Origin: Lineus longissimus
Lineage: Eukaryota > Nemertea > Pilidiophora > Heteronemertea > Lineidae
Direction: 5' to 3'
Length of the DNA: 64,000 bases
Assembly (NCBI RefSeq): GCF_910592395.1
Contig: NC_088309.1
Span: 26,848,599-26,912,598 of the forward strand
Positions 1 to 13,185 of the stretch are shown here, one piece after another. The notes under the pieces are model-generated. The model ran no database searches. It was not told the DNA's origin and saw only the letters and a program-made list of their open reading frames with translations. A program made the translations under genes and the position numbers. Position 1 is the first letter of the stretch. Every line of letters starts with the position of its first letter.

Positions 1-742
1 AGCATTAAGTATCAACATGCTAGCCATGGGTATTTCCTTTTAGGTCAGTTGTACGAACTGCTAGGTATACAGGAGATAAAAGTAAGGCCAACTCATTCAT
101 CAAAAATTAAAGTTTCAACTGGCTGATTTGGAATGCCTCTAGATCGTAATTTCAAAGACGTCCCATTTCACAAAGCTACAAACCTCTACCACATATCAGA
201 ACATGTCTATTTATAGCACCAATGCCAAGCCAGCCTGACCTCCTAAACTCAAGGCCTCCAAATAGAAATATAGGTAGGACAGCAAACAGATACGTGATGA
301 GAGATTGATGCCTCACAGTCTTTTGGATAAAAGTATCAGTTAACCTTCAAAAAGTATGTGCTCACCTCAAGAGGAAATGAGGACACAACACAAGTAGACA
401 AAAGTACTATACCCCAAAAGCACTAGAACTAGAATTGAAGGAAGGGACCGTGTTTCTTTTGTGAAGGTAAACGGACACTTTTACCCACTGTGTACGCACA
501 CAATGCATGTCCTCTCACACAACTGTTACAGATAGCAAGTTCAGGGTATCACTACAGACCTTACATGATCTCAAGTCACATTGCAAGCAGTTCTTCAGAG
601 CAGGACAAAGAGAGCACAATTTGTTGCATTCACTGATCAACATTTCTTTCGATGTACTCCAATATTTTTGTGACAAGTCCTCTATATTTCTTCAGTTTGT
701 AGCTTGTGAAACGAGCGAATATTGTTCTGAACCAAGTCCTTC
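1..742. other. Region downstream of ARPC3
   Basis: This stretch lies 3' of the ARPC3 stop codon on the minus strand and probably holds its 3' untranslated region. I see no AATAAA or ATTAAA on the minus strand here, so the transcript end is not placed. The short open frames show no recognisable domain and no splice-compatible continuation. Confidence 0.5.
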
Positions 743-3700
743 TTACTGTCCTGGTGCTGATAAACTCTTGTCCATAAATTTCCTTTTTACAAAGCACATC
801 CACCACTGAAATGAAATGACAGGTTTTGCATGAGCTTCTTAAAACATAGACTGTCGACAAATATTTGTGAACAGACCTACAATTTCTCGATGAGATAGCT
901 ATTCCCAATTAAAATTGAATGATTTAAATATTGGTTCGTTGTAATGCACTAGATAACTTGTTGAAAACTGATCAGATACTTGTGCCGCCAGATTCAGATC
1001 AGCTGATCCTGGAATGATTGCTGTGAATTTGAGACTCACCTTGCTTGGTTTTTCATTAGGTTTTTCAAACACCTTGTCAAGTACGCGCTCGCCAGTTTCT
1101 TGTCGGAGTTGAAGCAGGTACGTCCTCATTGTTTCTGGAAGAGACCAATTGTTCATCAGTAAAGATAAAGGCTACACAGATTATCAACTTCTTCTTCATC
1201 ATTTGCTCTGCACTTGGATGTGTAAATCTGTATGGGTGACTCCTCCACCACAGTGGGCCGATCGGTTTTTGCATGCAACAGGGAATACTACAGCTTGGTG
1301 ACTAACTTACCTTCCTCATTTCTGTCAGCAGGTCGGCCGTATAAAGCATTGAGAGGAAAGCCAGCCTCGCCAGGGAGAGCAAATCTAGAGATTGCTAATG
1401 AATACATCTCCTTATTGCCATCATTTCGGTTGTTACACTATGAAGAAAAAAAAACTGCCTTAGAACTGTAGATATTAAGCACCTCGTATGAATATTCTCT
1501 TTGAAGTCGGAAAGATATTCATCAGTTACAGAAGCCTGATTTAGCAGTTATTTTCGGTTTTACTTTGATCCCCTGAAACTTCTTGTTCTTTCCTTGTCTA
1601 CAGTGCATGAATGAAGACAAAAGTCATTTGTTTTAGAGCTGGACAGTCAAGGAATACAACACCAGGAGGGCAGGATGCAAAACCTCACACTATCAACTTA
1701 CCTTTTGTAATTTCTTCAAACACTCTGTGATGTAGAGTGTAACGTAGATCAGAGTCCTATCAGCTTCACCCTACAAAAGGAAAGAATAGGAATTATTCAT
1801 AAGCTTCTTTTCATCTGTTAAAATTTAACTTCAGAATCATAACATTTTTTTCTTTTTTTCAGGGGCATTACATTAGAAAGCACATGACTGCAGTGCTACA
1901 CTTGAACCTTTGAAAGCATACATTCTATCTCTCAAGATAATGATCTCATTGTTGAAGGTTCCCACAACTATTTAGACAGAATATCCTACCTTTATTTCAA
2001 AAGTTTTGAAGAAGACATTCGCCTTGAAGTAAGTCAGTGCTTCATCTATCACATCAGTGCTGCCATCTGCAAAGAATACAAGCATGTTGTTAGCATGTAA
2101 CGAAACTTTTGCATCGGTACATGTAACTTACAGTAACAGAAAGAAATAGGTTCCTGTGAAACTATACTGATAGCTAAGCCCTAACACTGATGACTGAGAC
2201 GTTTGCATTTGGGAATATGTTGATTCCTGTACTTACCACCAGGAGGTGCAGGTCCCTTGTATTTTGTGTTCAATGGCAACAGTGCCACCTTACACGCTGA
2301 GCTTCGGGCGCTCAGGTTGGAATGGTAGGCCTGGAATTGTAGAAAAAAAGAATGCATTGAACTTTTGCAACAAACTTACACCAGGAACTTTGTGAATCAC
2401 TTTCACACAAAATGTACATGACAGATACTGTAGTATTACTCAACTGCCTGCCTCAGTACTCATACAGGACAGATTGACACTGAGTTGATAGAAGTTTCTC
2501 TCCCCTTAAGGCCTTGGCAGACTCCCACGGCAGTCCATTTTGTCATCCTGATTGCTCTCCTCATAGACTGCCACAGATGGCGGGAACATCCGAGGCTGGA
2601 TGATCAGCCAATGACTGTTGAGTATACCAACACTAAACCTTGCTGTCACCAAATCAGAATGCTCGTTTTATATTGCTATGGCATGAATACCAGTGTACAG
2701 TACATTGTATTCTGAACTCTGAGCTCCTAAAAGCTGATGTAAGTCATCTAAATAAGCTGGGTTAATAGTCTGCTTCTGTACAATTACTACGTATAGTGAA
2801 ATATACTTTAGCTGTTATAATGTGCCAGCGTGAATAGAATTTTTAAAACCATTCTCTATATTCTACCAAAAGACATTTCTGAAAAGTTCAAGTAGTGTAT
2901 CGTGATGTCAGACAGCCATCAATTAAAGAAACGTTGCAATGTTGGAAGTGTACAGACATTCATGTACACTTGACTGTAATTTATTTACAATCCATTTTAT
3001 GTCAGGTGACCCAATTACATGTATTGTCAAGCTTGATGCAATTGCAAAGGTACAGTTCTGATGCAAGGTCAATGTCTGTTCCCATGCAAGGATGACCAGA
3101 GTGGCCACAGAGTGACATGCAGAGGGACAGGAATTCAAGAATGTTACAATACAAAATGGATCGATTTCTTCCATGTGTATTCAATCCCCAAGCAATTCAA
3201 TGATAAAATTAATACCCATCATATTATTTCAACTGGTTTGTCTGGAATTCAACTGATATTTTACAACTTGACTTTATGTTTGTTAAATATCATTATGAAT
3301 GTTACTGCAAATGGATTTGTCTGTTTGTATTTATAGCAATGTCTCCCAAGTCTCAGTTTCATGCCAGAATATTGTGTAGGGTTATTTTGGGTTATTGAGC
3401 TCGATTGATAATTGAGCTGTCTCATGCAATGCATTTAAATGTCCTCCACTTGAGGTTCATATCGGATTCATGCATACTTCAATGTGGCCGCTTTTGATGG
3501 AATCAAAATCACCCATCCATCATTCATGATCTGTACAGACATATACAGGACTTTGAGATCAGAGGAGAAACTTTAGGCTAGATTTTTTCATTTCTTTGAC
3601 ATATCAGATTCTTCAAGAACAAGTGAAAATTCATCAATAATCCAACAATTTCTTCTACATAATTTGAAGTAATCAACATGATCAATAAGGACTATGTGAA

Positions 3701-4548
3701 GCAATAGTCAACCTTCTATGAAAATATATCACTTTTATGAAAGTTCTTGAAGTGATCAGAAGACAGAAAGAAATTCTTCAAGAACACCATTCCTTGAAGA
3801 CATGTCTGTATCTCAATCTGTGTGTAGGTTTAAAGCCAGCCTAAGCAAAAGAAAATACCATTTCCATCCTATTGCTTAGGCAGGAGAGGAGTTCCAAGAC
3901 TTCCTGTCAACATTGCCAGATCAGGAGCCCTCCAAGACTGGTTTGGTGCTGCAAGCAGGATTGAAGGCTTCTGCCTGGCAAATTCAGACAAAATGTCTTT
4001 AACTCCTGCATTATAACTGTTGGAAATTTTGGACGGAATCTGACATTTTCTTTGGCTAGTACGTGTAGTACATGAACATGAACAATACCGCAAAATGGTC
4101 GTCACTCATGGTTGAGTCAAATCTGGAAAAGATTACACTTGACTTAGAATTTACTTGAACTGAAAGTTACGATCTCTCCGACCAACGATACCATACCATT
4201 GACAAGTCAGTCTCAAGTGCATACTCCGATACTGGTCTGCTGCATGCTGGCACCGCGACCAATAGGAATAGGGCTACCTTGCATGGATGTGTAGGCCTAA
4301 ATCTGATAGATACTGCACTGACAGAAAATAAATCTGTAGGCCCTAGCTGTGAAAGTATGAAATGTTAATGTAAAGTTCTCTTCTCTTGCCAGCGTGCCCT
4401 CTTTTCACTTCAGTTTTTTGTGGAGGATCAGAAATAAATCGTGCCATTTTCGATGATCAGATAGGCTTTCATGAATGTTATTCGCGTCATAGTTGTTCTA
4501 TACACTTAAACAAATACATATTTAGGCAGAATGCAACTTTACCGGCAT
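743..4548 (-). CDS. ARPC3: Actin-related protein 2/3 complex subunit 3 (ARPC3, p21-Arc)
   Basis: Subunit of the Arp2/3 complex, which nucleates branched actin filaments in the cytoplasm. Coding exons in transcript order: 4543-4548, 2237-2330, 1990-2066, 1702-1770, 1311-1437, 1040-1134, 743-805. They sum to 531 nt, or 176 residues, close to the 178 of the vertebrate protein. The product starts MPAYHSNL and contains [54 protein letters not shown] and [13 protein letters not shown]. It ends [15 protein letters not shown] then SAPGQ and a TAA stop. All of these are hallmark ARPC3 segments. Every junction has AG/GT boundaries and matching phase. The first coding exon contributes only Met-Pro (six nucleotides) before a 2.2-kb intron, and is supported by the donor GTAAAG and the phase. 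Nothing is missing or broken. Confidence 0.97.
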
Positions 4549-5945
4549 CAACTTCGTTGCTTTTGACGAATAAATAGAGGAAATTGATAATATTTGCAGA
4601 AATGGGCTGGTCACTTCCTGAATCGGTCATGAAGGTCAAGGTCACTATATCCAGACGTTATTTCCTATCCACTTTGGTTCATGACGTCATTAATGGCGGG
4701 AAATTCAAAAATGTTAAATTAACATGGTTCCAGCTTATATAGAGGAGGAATCTGTAAGCACTTCTGCCAAGAAATTTTAAGGGAAAATCATCAATATAAG
4801 ATTGTGGGGCAGTTATGGATTGACACTGACAGGGAGGACCGAGGATGGGACACTTTTTCTCTCCTGTCCTGTAGTACTTTGATGGTTTGCCCTGTGCAAG
4901 AGTGAAAACGCGATAGGTGGCTTCAGATCATGTTCTTTTCTCATGAAATAACATCTGACTGACTGACATCATCAGCTTCGGAGTCATACCACCAGAACCA
5001 TTCCAGTTCCGGAGGCCAAGAAATAAACATTACTAAAATCGTAACCTCGCCTACAGAGATTGATGAAATAATTATGGACAACAAATCAATAAAAACAAAA
5101 ATATCGTTTATTTCAGTTGTAAACATGTGCATGAAAAGTAAAATCTTTACAAACAGTGCATGGGTAAGCATATCACAGGGCAACAGCGAATAACCCCAGA
5201 GAATATAACAGTGATTGATGTTATTAATAGTTTGGTCAAGTATCACAGTCAGTTCCTTTCAGCAACAAATATTTTCTTAGAATCTGACTATATCACAATC
5301 ACACAATATCGCTATCAAACAATTTAAGTATCAAGCCAGTAAAGATTTAAACTATACCATGGACCCAAGTCTCCCTTGTTTCCGTTTTCCCATAATGGGT
5401 TCTATTAGCCTACTGTGATGTTCCGCAGCACTGTGGACTAATGCACAGTTTGACAAGAAAGGGTCAACAATGTCACCTGAGATCAGTTCTGGTGCCTCAG
5501 TTAATAAAGAGAAGAATATGGATTTGTACAAGCTTTAAGTAGAAAAATACAAACATCATACCATACAAAAAATAGAAATACTGAATAAATAATACTGCTG
5601 ACGAGAAAAGTGTCAAAAGCTACTCGTCAAGGGCCTTAGCATGATGAATTTAAAGTCCTTACTAATCAAAATAATCACCTTACTTGATCCAGAGTTCTTC
5701 ACAGAGGGTAATTGTTTTAACATGTTTCAACTCTCTCTTGTCTGAATTTGGTGCAAGCAAATCAGGTAACTTATGTTTGAGCAGTGGAAGCACCTTAATT
5801 TCAAAACATTCATATTACATCATACATGTCATAATCATAATCAATCATCTTGTCATTAGCGTTATTGCAAGTATATGCATCTAAAATATTACAATACAAA
5901 CTGTGACAACATTTTAGATACTTCATATTGTGTTGATATTGAGTA
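4549..5945. other. Intergenic region between ARPC3 and the NWD-like gene
   Basis: This covers the ARPC3 5' flank (its promoter should lie just above 4548) and the downstream flank of the NWD-like gene. I see no exon-like segment, tRNA or clear promoter motif. Short open frames such as 3869-4105 and 4941-5246 have no family signal. Confidence 0.5.
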
Positions 5946-5951
5946 TTTATT
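5946..5951 (-). promoter_or_regulatory. Candidate poly(A) signal of the NWD-like gene
   Basis: AATAAA on the minus strand (TTTATT on plus), about 160 bases downstream of the NWD-like stop codon. This is a plausible distance for a short 3' UTR. It is a motif match only. Confidence 0.55.
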
Positions 5952-6024
5952 GAATTCGTAAACAAACAGCAGGAAACCGGTGATTATGTGGTGCATTTCA
6001 GTCACTCAACAGCTCTGGCAAATA

Positions 6025-6040
6025 CCCCCCCCCCCCCCCC
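6025..6040. repeat. Homopolymer C16 (G16 on the gene strand)
   Basis: Sixteen consecutive C on plus, about 70 bases downstream of the NWD-like stop and upstream of its candidate poly(A) signal. If that signal is used, the mRNA 3' UTR carries a run of 16 G. Such runs can form quadruplexes and are also prone to length error in sequencing. Confidence 0.9.
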
Positions 6041-6111
6041 GTCAGCAACCTTTGTACAGCCAAGCAGTTGTCCCAACCATGGGAGGTTGCTGAATGACTT
6101 CATGGTTGTGT

Positions 6112-9100
6112 TCACTCCCTTTTCTCGGGAAGGATACTACCTTTAACTTCACTGTTTCTCATCTCAAACAGCAGTACTTGTCGATTGTCCAGGATCTTTC
6201 CAACAGCGACAACATGTTTATCATCGTCGGAGAATCGTATCATACTTGGTGTCATGTAGATCATAATGGAGGCAATTTCCTTGGCATAATCTGTTGTTTT
6301 CCACAGTTTTATTGTGGCGTCCTTGGATCCAGTGACAAGGAGCTTTGCATCCTTGCAAAGAGAGAGGCAAGTAACCTGCAAGAAAGACATTCCAAGCTTC
6401 ATCAGCCAGTTTATTGTGACCACCAACTTGACCCAAGCTTTGGCTTCAGCCTGCATTTGATTGGAATTCATAAACCAAATTGTGATCTTTCAATCTCAGC
6501 AATACTAAAAGTCTTGGGTTGATGTCTTGTGGGCCTTATGAAGACAAGATTCGATCATCCAAATACATATTTGACGTTGGAGACTTTGGTAGCAATACCA
6601 GAATGATACATACAGAAGATTTATGGTGAGCAGTTTGATTATGAGGGACCACAACCACCTTTGTAAAGGAGGTTTAAATAAAGATATGTCACAATTACTC
6701 AAGACTCACCCCTGCAGTATGTCCCCAGAGGTACTTCTTTGTGCCGCCCTCTTGTCCAGCCTCTGCCAATGTTGTCAGCCACATGATCACCGATCCATCA
6801 TTCGCACCCGTCACCACAAATTTCCCACATCTTGAGACAGCAATCGCCAACACTGGACTCTTATCCATCGTCGAGGTAACTTTGGAAGAGTTTTTATCTG
6901 TTATCCTCTTACTGAAGTAGTTGGCAACAGAGTGCTTTAGCCACTGATGATTATAGGGGAGTCTCAGCATATCAGCGGTCTGCTTTTTGATATTCCACAT
7001 TGGACAGACGCCATAACAACCAAGGACCATAGCGTTGGCATTGTAACAGCTCAAACTGTAACACTGAACTTTTGAATTTGCACTTGACATGGATTTTTCA
7101 TACTCATTTTTGCAAACAAGTAGTTCTTCGCCAGGTTTTTCAACATCCAGTTGCACTGCTTTGAGGTGGTGCTTTTGGCATTGGGAGCTAGATGTTTGGC
7201 TATTATAAAGAAATACCAAGAATCGTTCAGTACTGTCAAGCTTGAGGGAGTGTAAAGTCTTGTAGAAGCTCTCTATTGGGAACTGGCTCAGCACCGCTCT
7301 CGCTGCCAAGTCAAACGTCGCAACTTTCAGTCCTCCTTCAAACACATACAAGTTCGCAAACCACGATTTGTTCTTTGAGAGAGTGAAGTCCACACTGTCA
7401 CGACTCTTTATGAAGTCGGCGCGAATTGTGATGAGGTCACCAGTGTCTTTCTCCCAGAATGCCAAGCGCTTACTCACACAATTTATCCCCATGACCACTT
7501 GGTCACCTTGACAAAAGGCAATATTCTTACAGCCAGAGTCAGTCTGTAATCCTCTCACTATGTTTCCTGTCTCTATGTCCCATATCTTTGGTGGTGCATC
7601 TACTGGACTAGTGACTAGAAGTTTGCCGTCACTTGTAAGATCCAACCACTCTGGATTCTCGCGAAGTAACTGCATTCGGTCATAACTCGGCTCAGTTCCT
7701 CCATCCGTTTTGTTGTCTCCTTGCAATTCTGACAATATGGACTCCCAATCCCATAGTTTGACTGCATTGTCTTCCCCACTGCTGATGATGTATGTTCCAT
7801 TGATTGAAGACAGAAGCCGAGTGAGACATCGACCATGTGCCAGTTTGCAGTACAACTCCTCACCAGTTGTCAGGTCCCACAGCTTCATGTGACCCTTGGT
7901 GTCACCTGTGATGCAATGGTTCTTGTCATCTAACCAAACAATGGACGACATTGTGTGAACTTTATCTATGATAAGTTTACTGAGAAGTTCGTTAGTCGAC
8001 GGGTTCCATAACGCTAGAATGTTGTCATTTGTGCAATAAGTCAGCAAGCCACTATCCTCATTGTAACTGAAACCGACAACTCGTGGCAGTTCAGTAGAGA
8101 TGAGATTAGCCATCTTCAACTTCATGGTTTTCAGACTGAAGCAACCGATCTGACCATTTTCTGTTGCAAACATGAGAGTTTCCGTGCTGGTGAAAATGAT
8201 CAGTTTCTTATCTATTGGACTTTGCGTTGTGTGAGCTGATTTCTGAAGTTTGCGTTTAAGATCCCAGCAGACGATGGCCCCTATTTTTTTCCCCTTGTCA
8301 TCAACAGTATGGATAGAGGAGAACACTTCAAGATCTGATGCAAGGCGCACATCCAAGGTCGATACAGAGTTTGGAAACTTGACCGTCCTGTGGTCACCAA
8401 GGTCAAAATCTGGTCGACTGGCAGACTTGCCAACGTCAAAGTTGAGACTAAGTCGTTCTTTCCCAGCAATTATGATGGTTTTGCTGTCTTCTGAGACATC
8501 AATACACAAGTTCAGCAGACCGTTGTTGTTGATATTGATGCCACTCTCATACACCTCTGAACCAGTCTGGAGATCGTAAACGTGGAGCCTTGTATTTGTG
8601 AGGAGGAAGACTCTCGTCTTGTCTGGCGAGATTTTGCAAGCATTCACAACCTTCCCCTTCTCTGGTTCAAACTTGGCAAGCTTACTGATGACTGAAAACG
8701 TCTCCATACTGATGACTTTACACACAGGTATTTTGTCACCATCATCCCAGAACTCCACCACCATTATCGTGCCATCAACACTTGTCTCCAGAAAACGTGT
8801 CACACCCTCAATATAACTTTTCAGCTCTCCAGTTGAGGAAGGCAGGCAAGGGAACACTGGTTGAAACATAGGCTTCTCGTATCGTTCCATCCATTCATGG
8901 CACTGCTCGCAGAGGCTTTGAATGTGAGGATACTCAGCGCCAAAAGAACCAAGCTGGCCCCAAATCTGGACCGGCATCGCAGACAAGTCATTGGTGATAG
9001 TCCTGTCATTGAATCTGAAGCAGTCTCGAACAACCAGGAGCTCTTCATCTTTGTTATCTTGCAAAGCGTCTGATATCGTCTGAACCAAATCTTGGACTGA

Positions 9101-12100
9101 GTTGGCCCCGATAAAACATTGGAGGTACGGCAGATGACAGAATGCACCTTTTTTGAGACCATTCAAGTCACTGGCACAAATCAGATGATAAGTCAGTGAG
9201 TGGATCATGCGGACATTAGCTGGGGACAAGGGCTGCCTGGCAACTTGTCTGTCTGCATCCTCGACAACCAGTTTCCGTTTCGTCAAGTTGATTGTCTCCT
9301 TGATCCCATCTTCTGCTAGGTATATCTTGGCCAGGTCCGCATGCAATCTTTTTGCTTGATCTCCACTGGCATACCTCTCTTCTGCAGCTTCAATGAACTG
9401 GCGGTGATACCAGTACGACGTTGTCTTACCATCAGTTTGCCGCTCAACTGTGTAATCGCCAATATCATTCCGAACACGAGACCAGAGAAGCGTTGGTATT
9501 CTCACAATACCTTCCACTGGGGGATCATGGTAATGGTAGACATCATTCAGAACCTCGTCATTGCATGACAGAACATCCTCGAGCTCAATATCGCTCAATC
9601 CATTCCGACCAACAGTGAAATAACCCAATGCAAATCGGATGAATGTTTTTCCATATCTGTCTTCCAACTTCTCAAAAAGATTCAGAATGGCCTCCTTCAC
9701 AGACCTTGCCAATTTGATGTTTTGGACAGTTACGTGTGACTTCCATGTGCATGCCTCATCGAGGAGGAGCTTGAGGAACAATGGACTAGAGAATTTCATA
9801 AATGCATCTATGATGAACATATGCTGCTTCTTATTGACAGTTCTGTTTTTCTTACTCAAGTAACTCTCAATGATATCGTTTCCAATATCCACAGAAAGGG
9901 GCTGAAGTTGGAGGTAGGTGGTTGCATCCGCTCCAAGATGTTTCTGAAGATTGGGAAGACACTCGTAGAGATCTGGCAATGTTGAGGTAATAATATGGAC
10001 ACTCCTTGGACAGCGTTTCGGCAGCCACATCATATTGTGTGCATGATCACTTGGGTTCAACTGATCCAACGAGTCAAGGAAGATCACAAGAGGGCGTTGC
10101 TTTCCACCTTTTAGTTGCACGATCATTAAAAGGTGATGGAAGTACTTTGTCACGTGACCAATCTGATGTGTCTTGTCTGGTTCAAACTTGATGTTGTATA
10201 CAACACAGATTTGTTGACACAAGCTGGCTAATGTTTTGATCACAGTTGAGCTATCAGCAGACGTCCCAAGGAACCGTATCATAACAACACTCTCCTTCCC
10301 CAACCACTCCTTGGTCCTCTTAGCCAGCATGGCCATCAGGGCAGTTTTCCCCGAGCCAGATGGTGCGTACAAGACAAACGGCTTCTTATTGGAAGATGTC
10401 TCATTCTGCAAATACATCTGCACGACTTTAATCTCATCTTCCCGGCCGTAAAATATTTCACATTTCATATTACAGAATCTGAGATGATGGTGCACCTCAC
10501 TAAGGAGTGGTCCAAGGGTCTTCCCATACTTTGCAGCCTTCTTTTCTAGCTTACGCTTATATTCTAGAACCAACCAACGGATGTCCTCAACAAATCCACT
10601 GCAGAAATCATTAATGTATTTTTCATGCTCTTCGTGTTTCTCGGGATCAATGCCACCAGCTTCCCAGTTCAGTGCAAACTTTCTGATGTTTTTATCAGGT
10701 AGCTTTGATTGCATCCCATTGGTTTTCAAATTCTCAAGCAGTTCTTGTGCTTCAGTTTTCAGACAGTGCTTCCCATCAATACCCTCAGCATCTGTGTGTC
10801 TCCTTGCTAAGTTGTTCTCAAGATCCTCATCAACTCCATTCAGGTCTCTCATGTAGCATAAAGAAGACTCTTTCGGGAAAGTTGTGTTGAGGATGCCATG
10901 ACTTGCCTCACTTTCTGTCACTGAAGAGTAACAAGAGATTCTATAAGCTTTTTGAGTCCATCGCAAGTCATTCAAATCAGTTCAGGATTAGCACTACCGC
11001 TCATTATCTAAGCCATAATTAAACTCAAACCAGAATGATTACTTGCTGTTTCACATGATTTTTCAACTTCTACCATTACAGGTAAAGCTTGCAAATGAAA
11101 TACAACATGCCTCACTCTCACCTGATCTAATGTACAAGTGTTTGTGATCGGCAGTAAACTGGCCGGTATTATAGGCTTCAACAGCTGCACTCTGTAAGAT
11201 CTTTTGAAGTTTACTCTCGATGTCCCACCAGACTGCCTTTGCCTCTGTCCTCTGTTTCTCATGTTCAGGGTTTGTGTCACCATAGTGAGGAAGTTTCAAC
11301 TTAATGGGCTGAATGAAAAAATGAGGTATATATATCAATAGGAAACAGGAGACTGGACCTGAGGTATGTATATCAATAGGGAACAGGAGACTGGACCTGG
11401 CAGTGGAGTATCCATCAAGGTATGGCCATGGCATGTTATCTCTTTCAAGATATTATTATCGACTTCAGTTTAGAATACAAGACCCATCTTAAATTTAACC
11501 AAGGGGACTGAGGCCACGGCTGTGGGTGCACTGTCCAACAAAGCCTTGGAGCTTTTGAAATTTCCTTTTACGCATTTCACAAGAATTGGATATTACTTAC
11601 TGTCAATACATAGGATATGGGCACAGCATTCCTGTCCTTGGTGAACCACTCGTCAAGAAGGTGAAGGTCACTCAATGACATCTTCTCAGCTGTCTCTTTA
11701 AGGAGTTCAAACTCCTTCTCTTTGATACAACTCGGAATTGGTTGATAACCATAGCGATTTCCCAGCAACAACTGAAATTTGAAGATTTAAACAATTGTAC
11801 TTGTAGCAAAAGATGATAAGCTAACTGATTAGCACAGAATTTAATAGATGAAAGTCGCAATCTTAGGGAGTAATTTTTGCCTACTGACTTTACAATGAAG
11901 ACATAATGCGTCAAATCTTCAAGTACATACACTTCAGGTATAGTAAAGAGATTCATTCACTTACAACAAAGTTTGGACCATAGGAAAGCCTCTGGCAGTT
12001 TGTTATCTCCCGAATGCACAACTTCTCAGTCAGATGGTCACTGATGGCATCATCTGTTACACCCCACCGCATGTCAACAATCTGGAAATCAAGGCCAAGT

Positions 12101-13180
12101 TCTGCACAGAATTGCTTCAGCTTTGGGTAAGCATCAGTTGAGAGAGCATTGCGTTCTGTCTTAAAATCTGAAAATAAACATTAGCAGAATTATCTGAGAG
12201 TTAGGAGGCCTAATCTCTTTTTAAACCAATGGCTATAGCAATGGATCACCTTCAGGTTCTATGAATAAGAGACACTTCTTTACCTGTAAAAGTCGAGCTT
12301 AAGAATATCCTGACGTTGGATAGAGTTGGTTCAGGGACATTGTCAAGGCATCCAATCAAGGCATCTTCATCTCTGCTGATATCTGGTAAGACTGTAATTC
12401 AAATTATACAGGCAAGAAATAACATGAGTATTGTAACTACAGACTGCATGTTAACATCATTTAGTACGATGTGATTTTATTCCTCACACCGAGAATATAT
12501 CAATTCTTGACGACACAAATAAATTTCCGAAGGCCATCCTATTTGTGTTCGGATACAACGCTCAACAGGTTACAAGAAAGTTATAAATTGTGTACACAAG
12601 AGTAAGGCACACAACTAAACAAATCTTTTTGAGACACATTACATATTTGACTACAAAGTAAGTTGCCAGGTCAATTCAAGTTGGAGATCTCATTCATCAT
12701 GTTCAGGGTGTCGTTAGCAAACAAGAGTAAAACCTCACCTTTTTTCTGAGGTAGCACTTTTTTCGCAGCATCTTTTACACTGTTGATGCTGAAAGTGAAA
12801 TCACAAACTGCCTTGAATGAAAAGACGAATTATATAAAAGGCGGAATAGATACTGCAAAGTTGTCAATTAATACAGTATAAACTTATCCTAATAAATTTG
12901 TGATGCCTGATGGTGATCACAGGTGATATTAACAAAAAGTCAGTTTATCGAATACCATAGTACAAACTAAGAAACTACTTAAAAAATGATCAAAGGTTCA
13001 TTAAAATGAATTCTTTACTTCAGGAAGTTCCTTATTCAGATGCTTAATTATAAAAAAAAACAACTCGGCCCACCTCTTCAATTTGACTTTCCCAGTTGGT
13101 GAATTCGTATCTCTTACTGTTCCAGTGTACAGTCTCTTGCCTTTAAGACCTTTGTTGTAGTATGGCTGTGCCCTCTTCAT
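6112..13180 (-). CDS. DUF4062-NACHT-WD40 repeat protein (NWD1/NWD2-like)
   Basis: Predicted intracellular STAND-type NTPase. Coding exons in transcript order: 13074-13180, 12739-12788, 12284-12391, 11965-12167, 11601-11771, 11122-11308, 6710-10920, 6112-6375. They total 5301 nt (1766 residues), close to the length of vertebrate NWD2. The N-terminal DUF4062 part shows VRIFLSSTFTDFKTERNAL, DMRWGV and LLLGNRYGY. The NACHT module has a Walker A motif (PSGSGKT, near residue 467) and a Walker B motif (LVIFLDSLDQL, near residue 557). The C-terminal part, roughly from residue 980, is WD40 propellers with units such as GDTKGHMKLWDLTTG, GEDNAVKLWDW and GSKDATIKLW. The start ATG sits in an exon preceded by a plausible acceptor (CAG at 13186-13188), so a 5' UTR exon may lie upstream. 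Which vertebrate paralogue it matches is unclear. In mammals NWD1 has been linked to steroid-receptor signalling; the role here is unknown. Confidence 0.94.
11323..11398. repeat. 38-bp tandem duplication in an NWD-like intron
   Basis: Two adjacent 38-bp units (11323-11360 and 11361-11398) beginning GAGGTAT and ending GACTGGACCT. They differ at only a few bases. They lie inside the intron between coding exons 11601-11771 and 11122-11308. Confidence 0.9.
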
Positions 13181-13185
13181 TTCTC

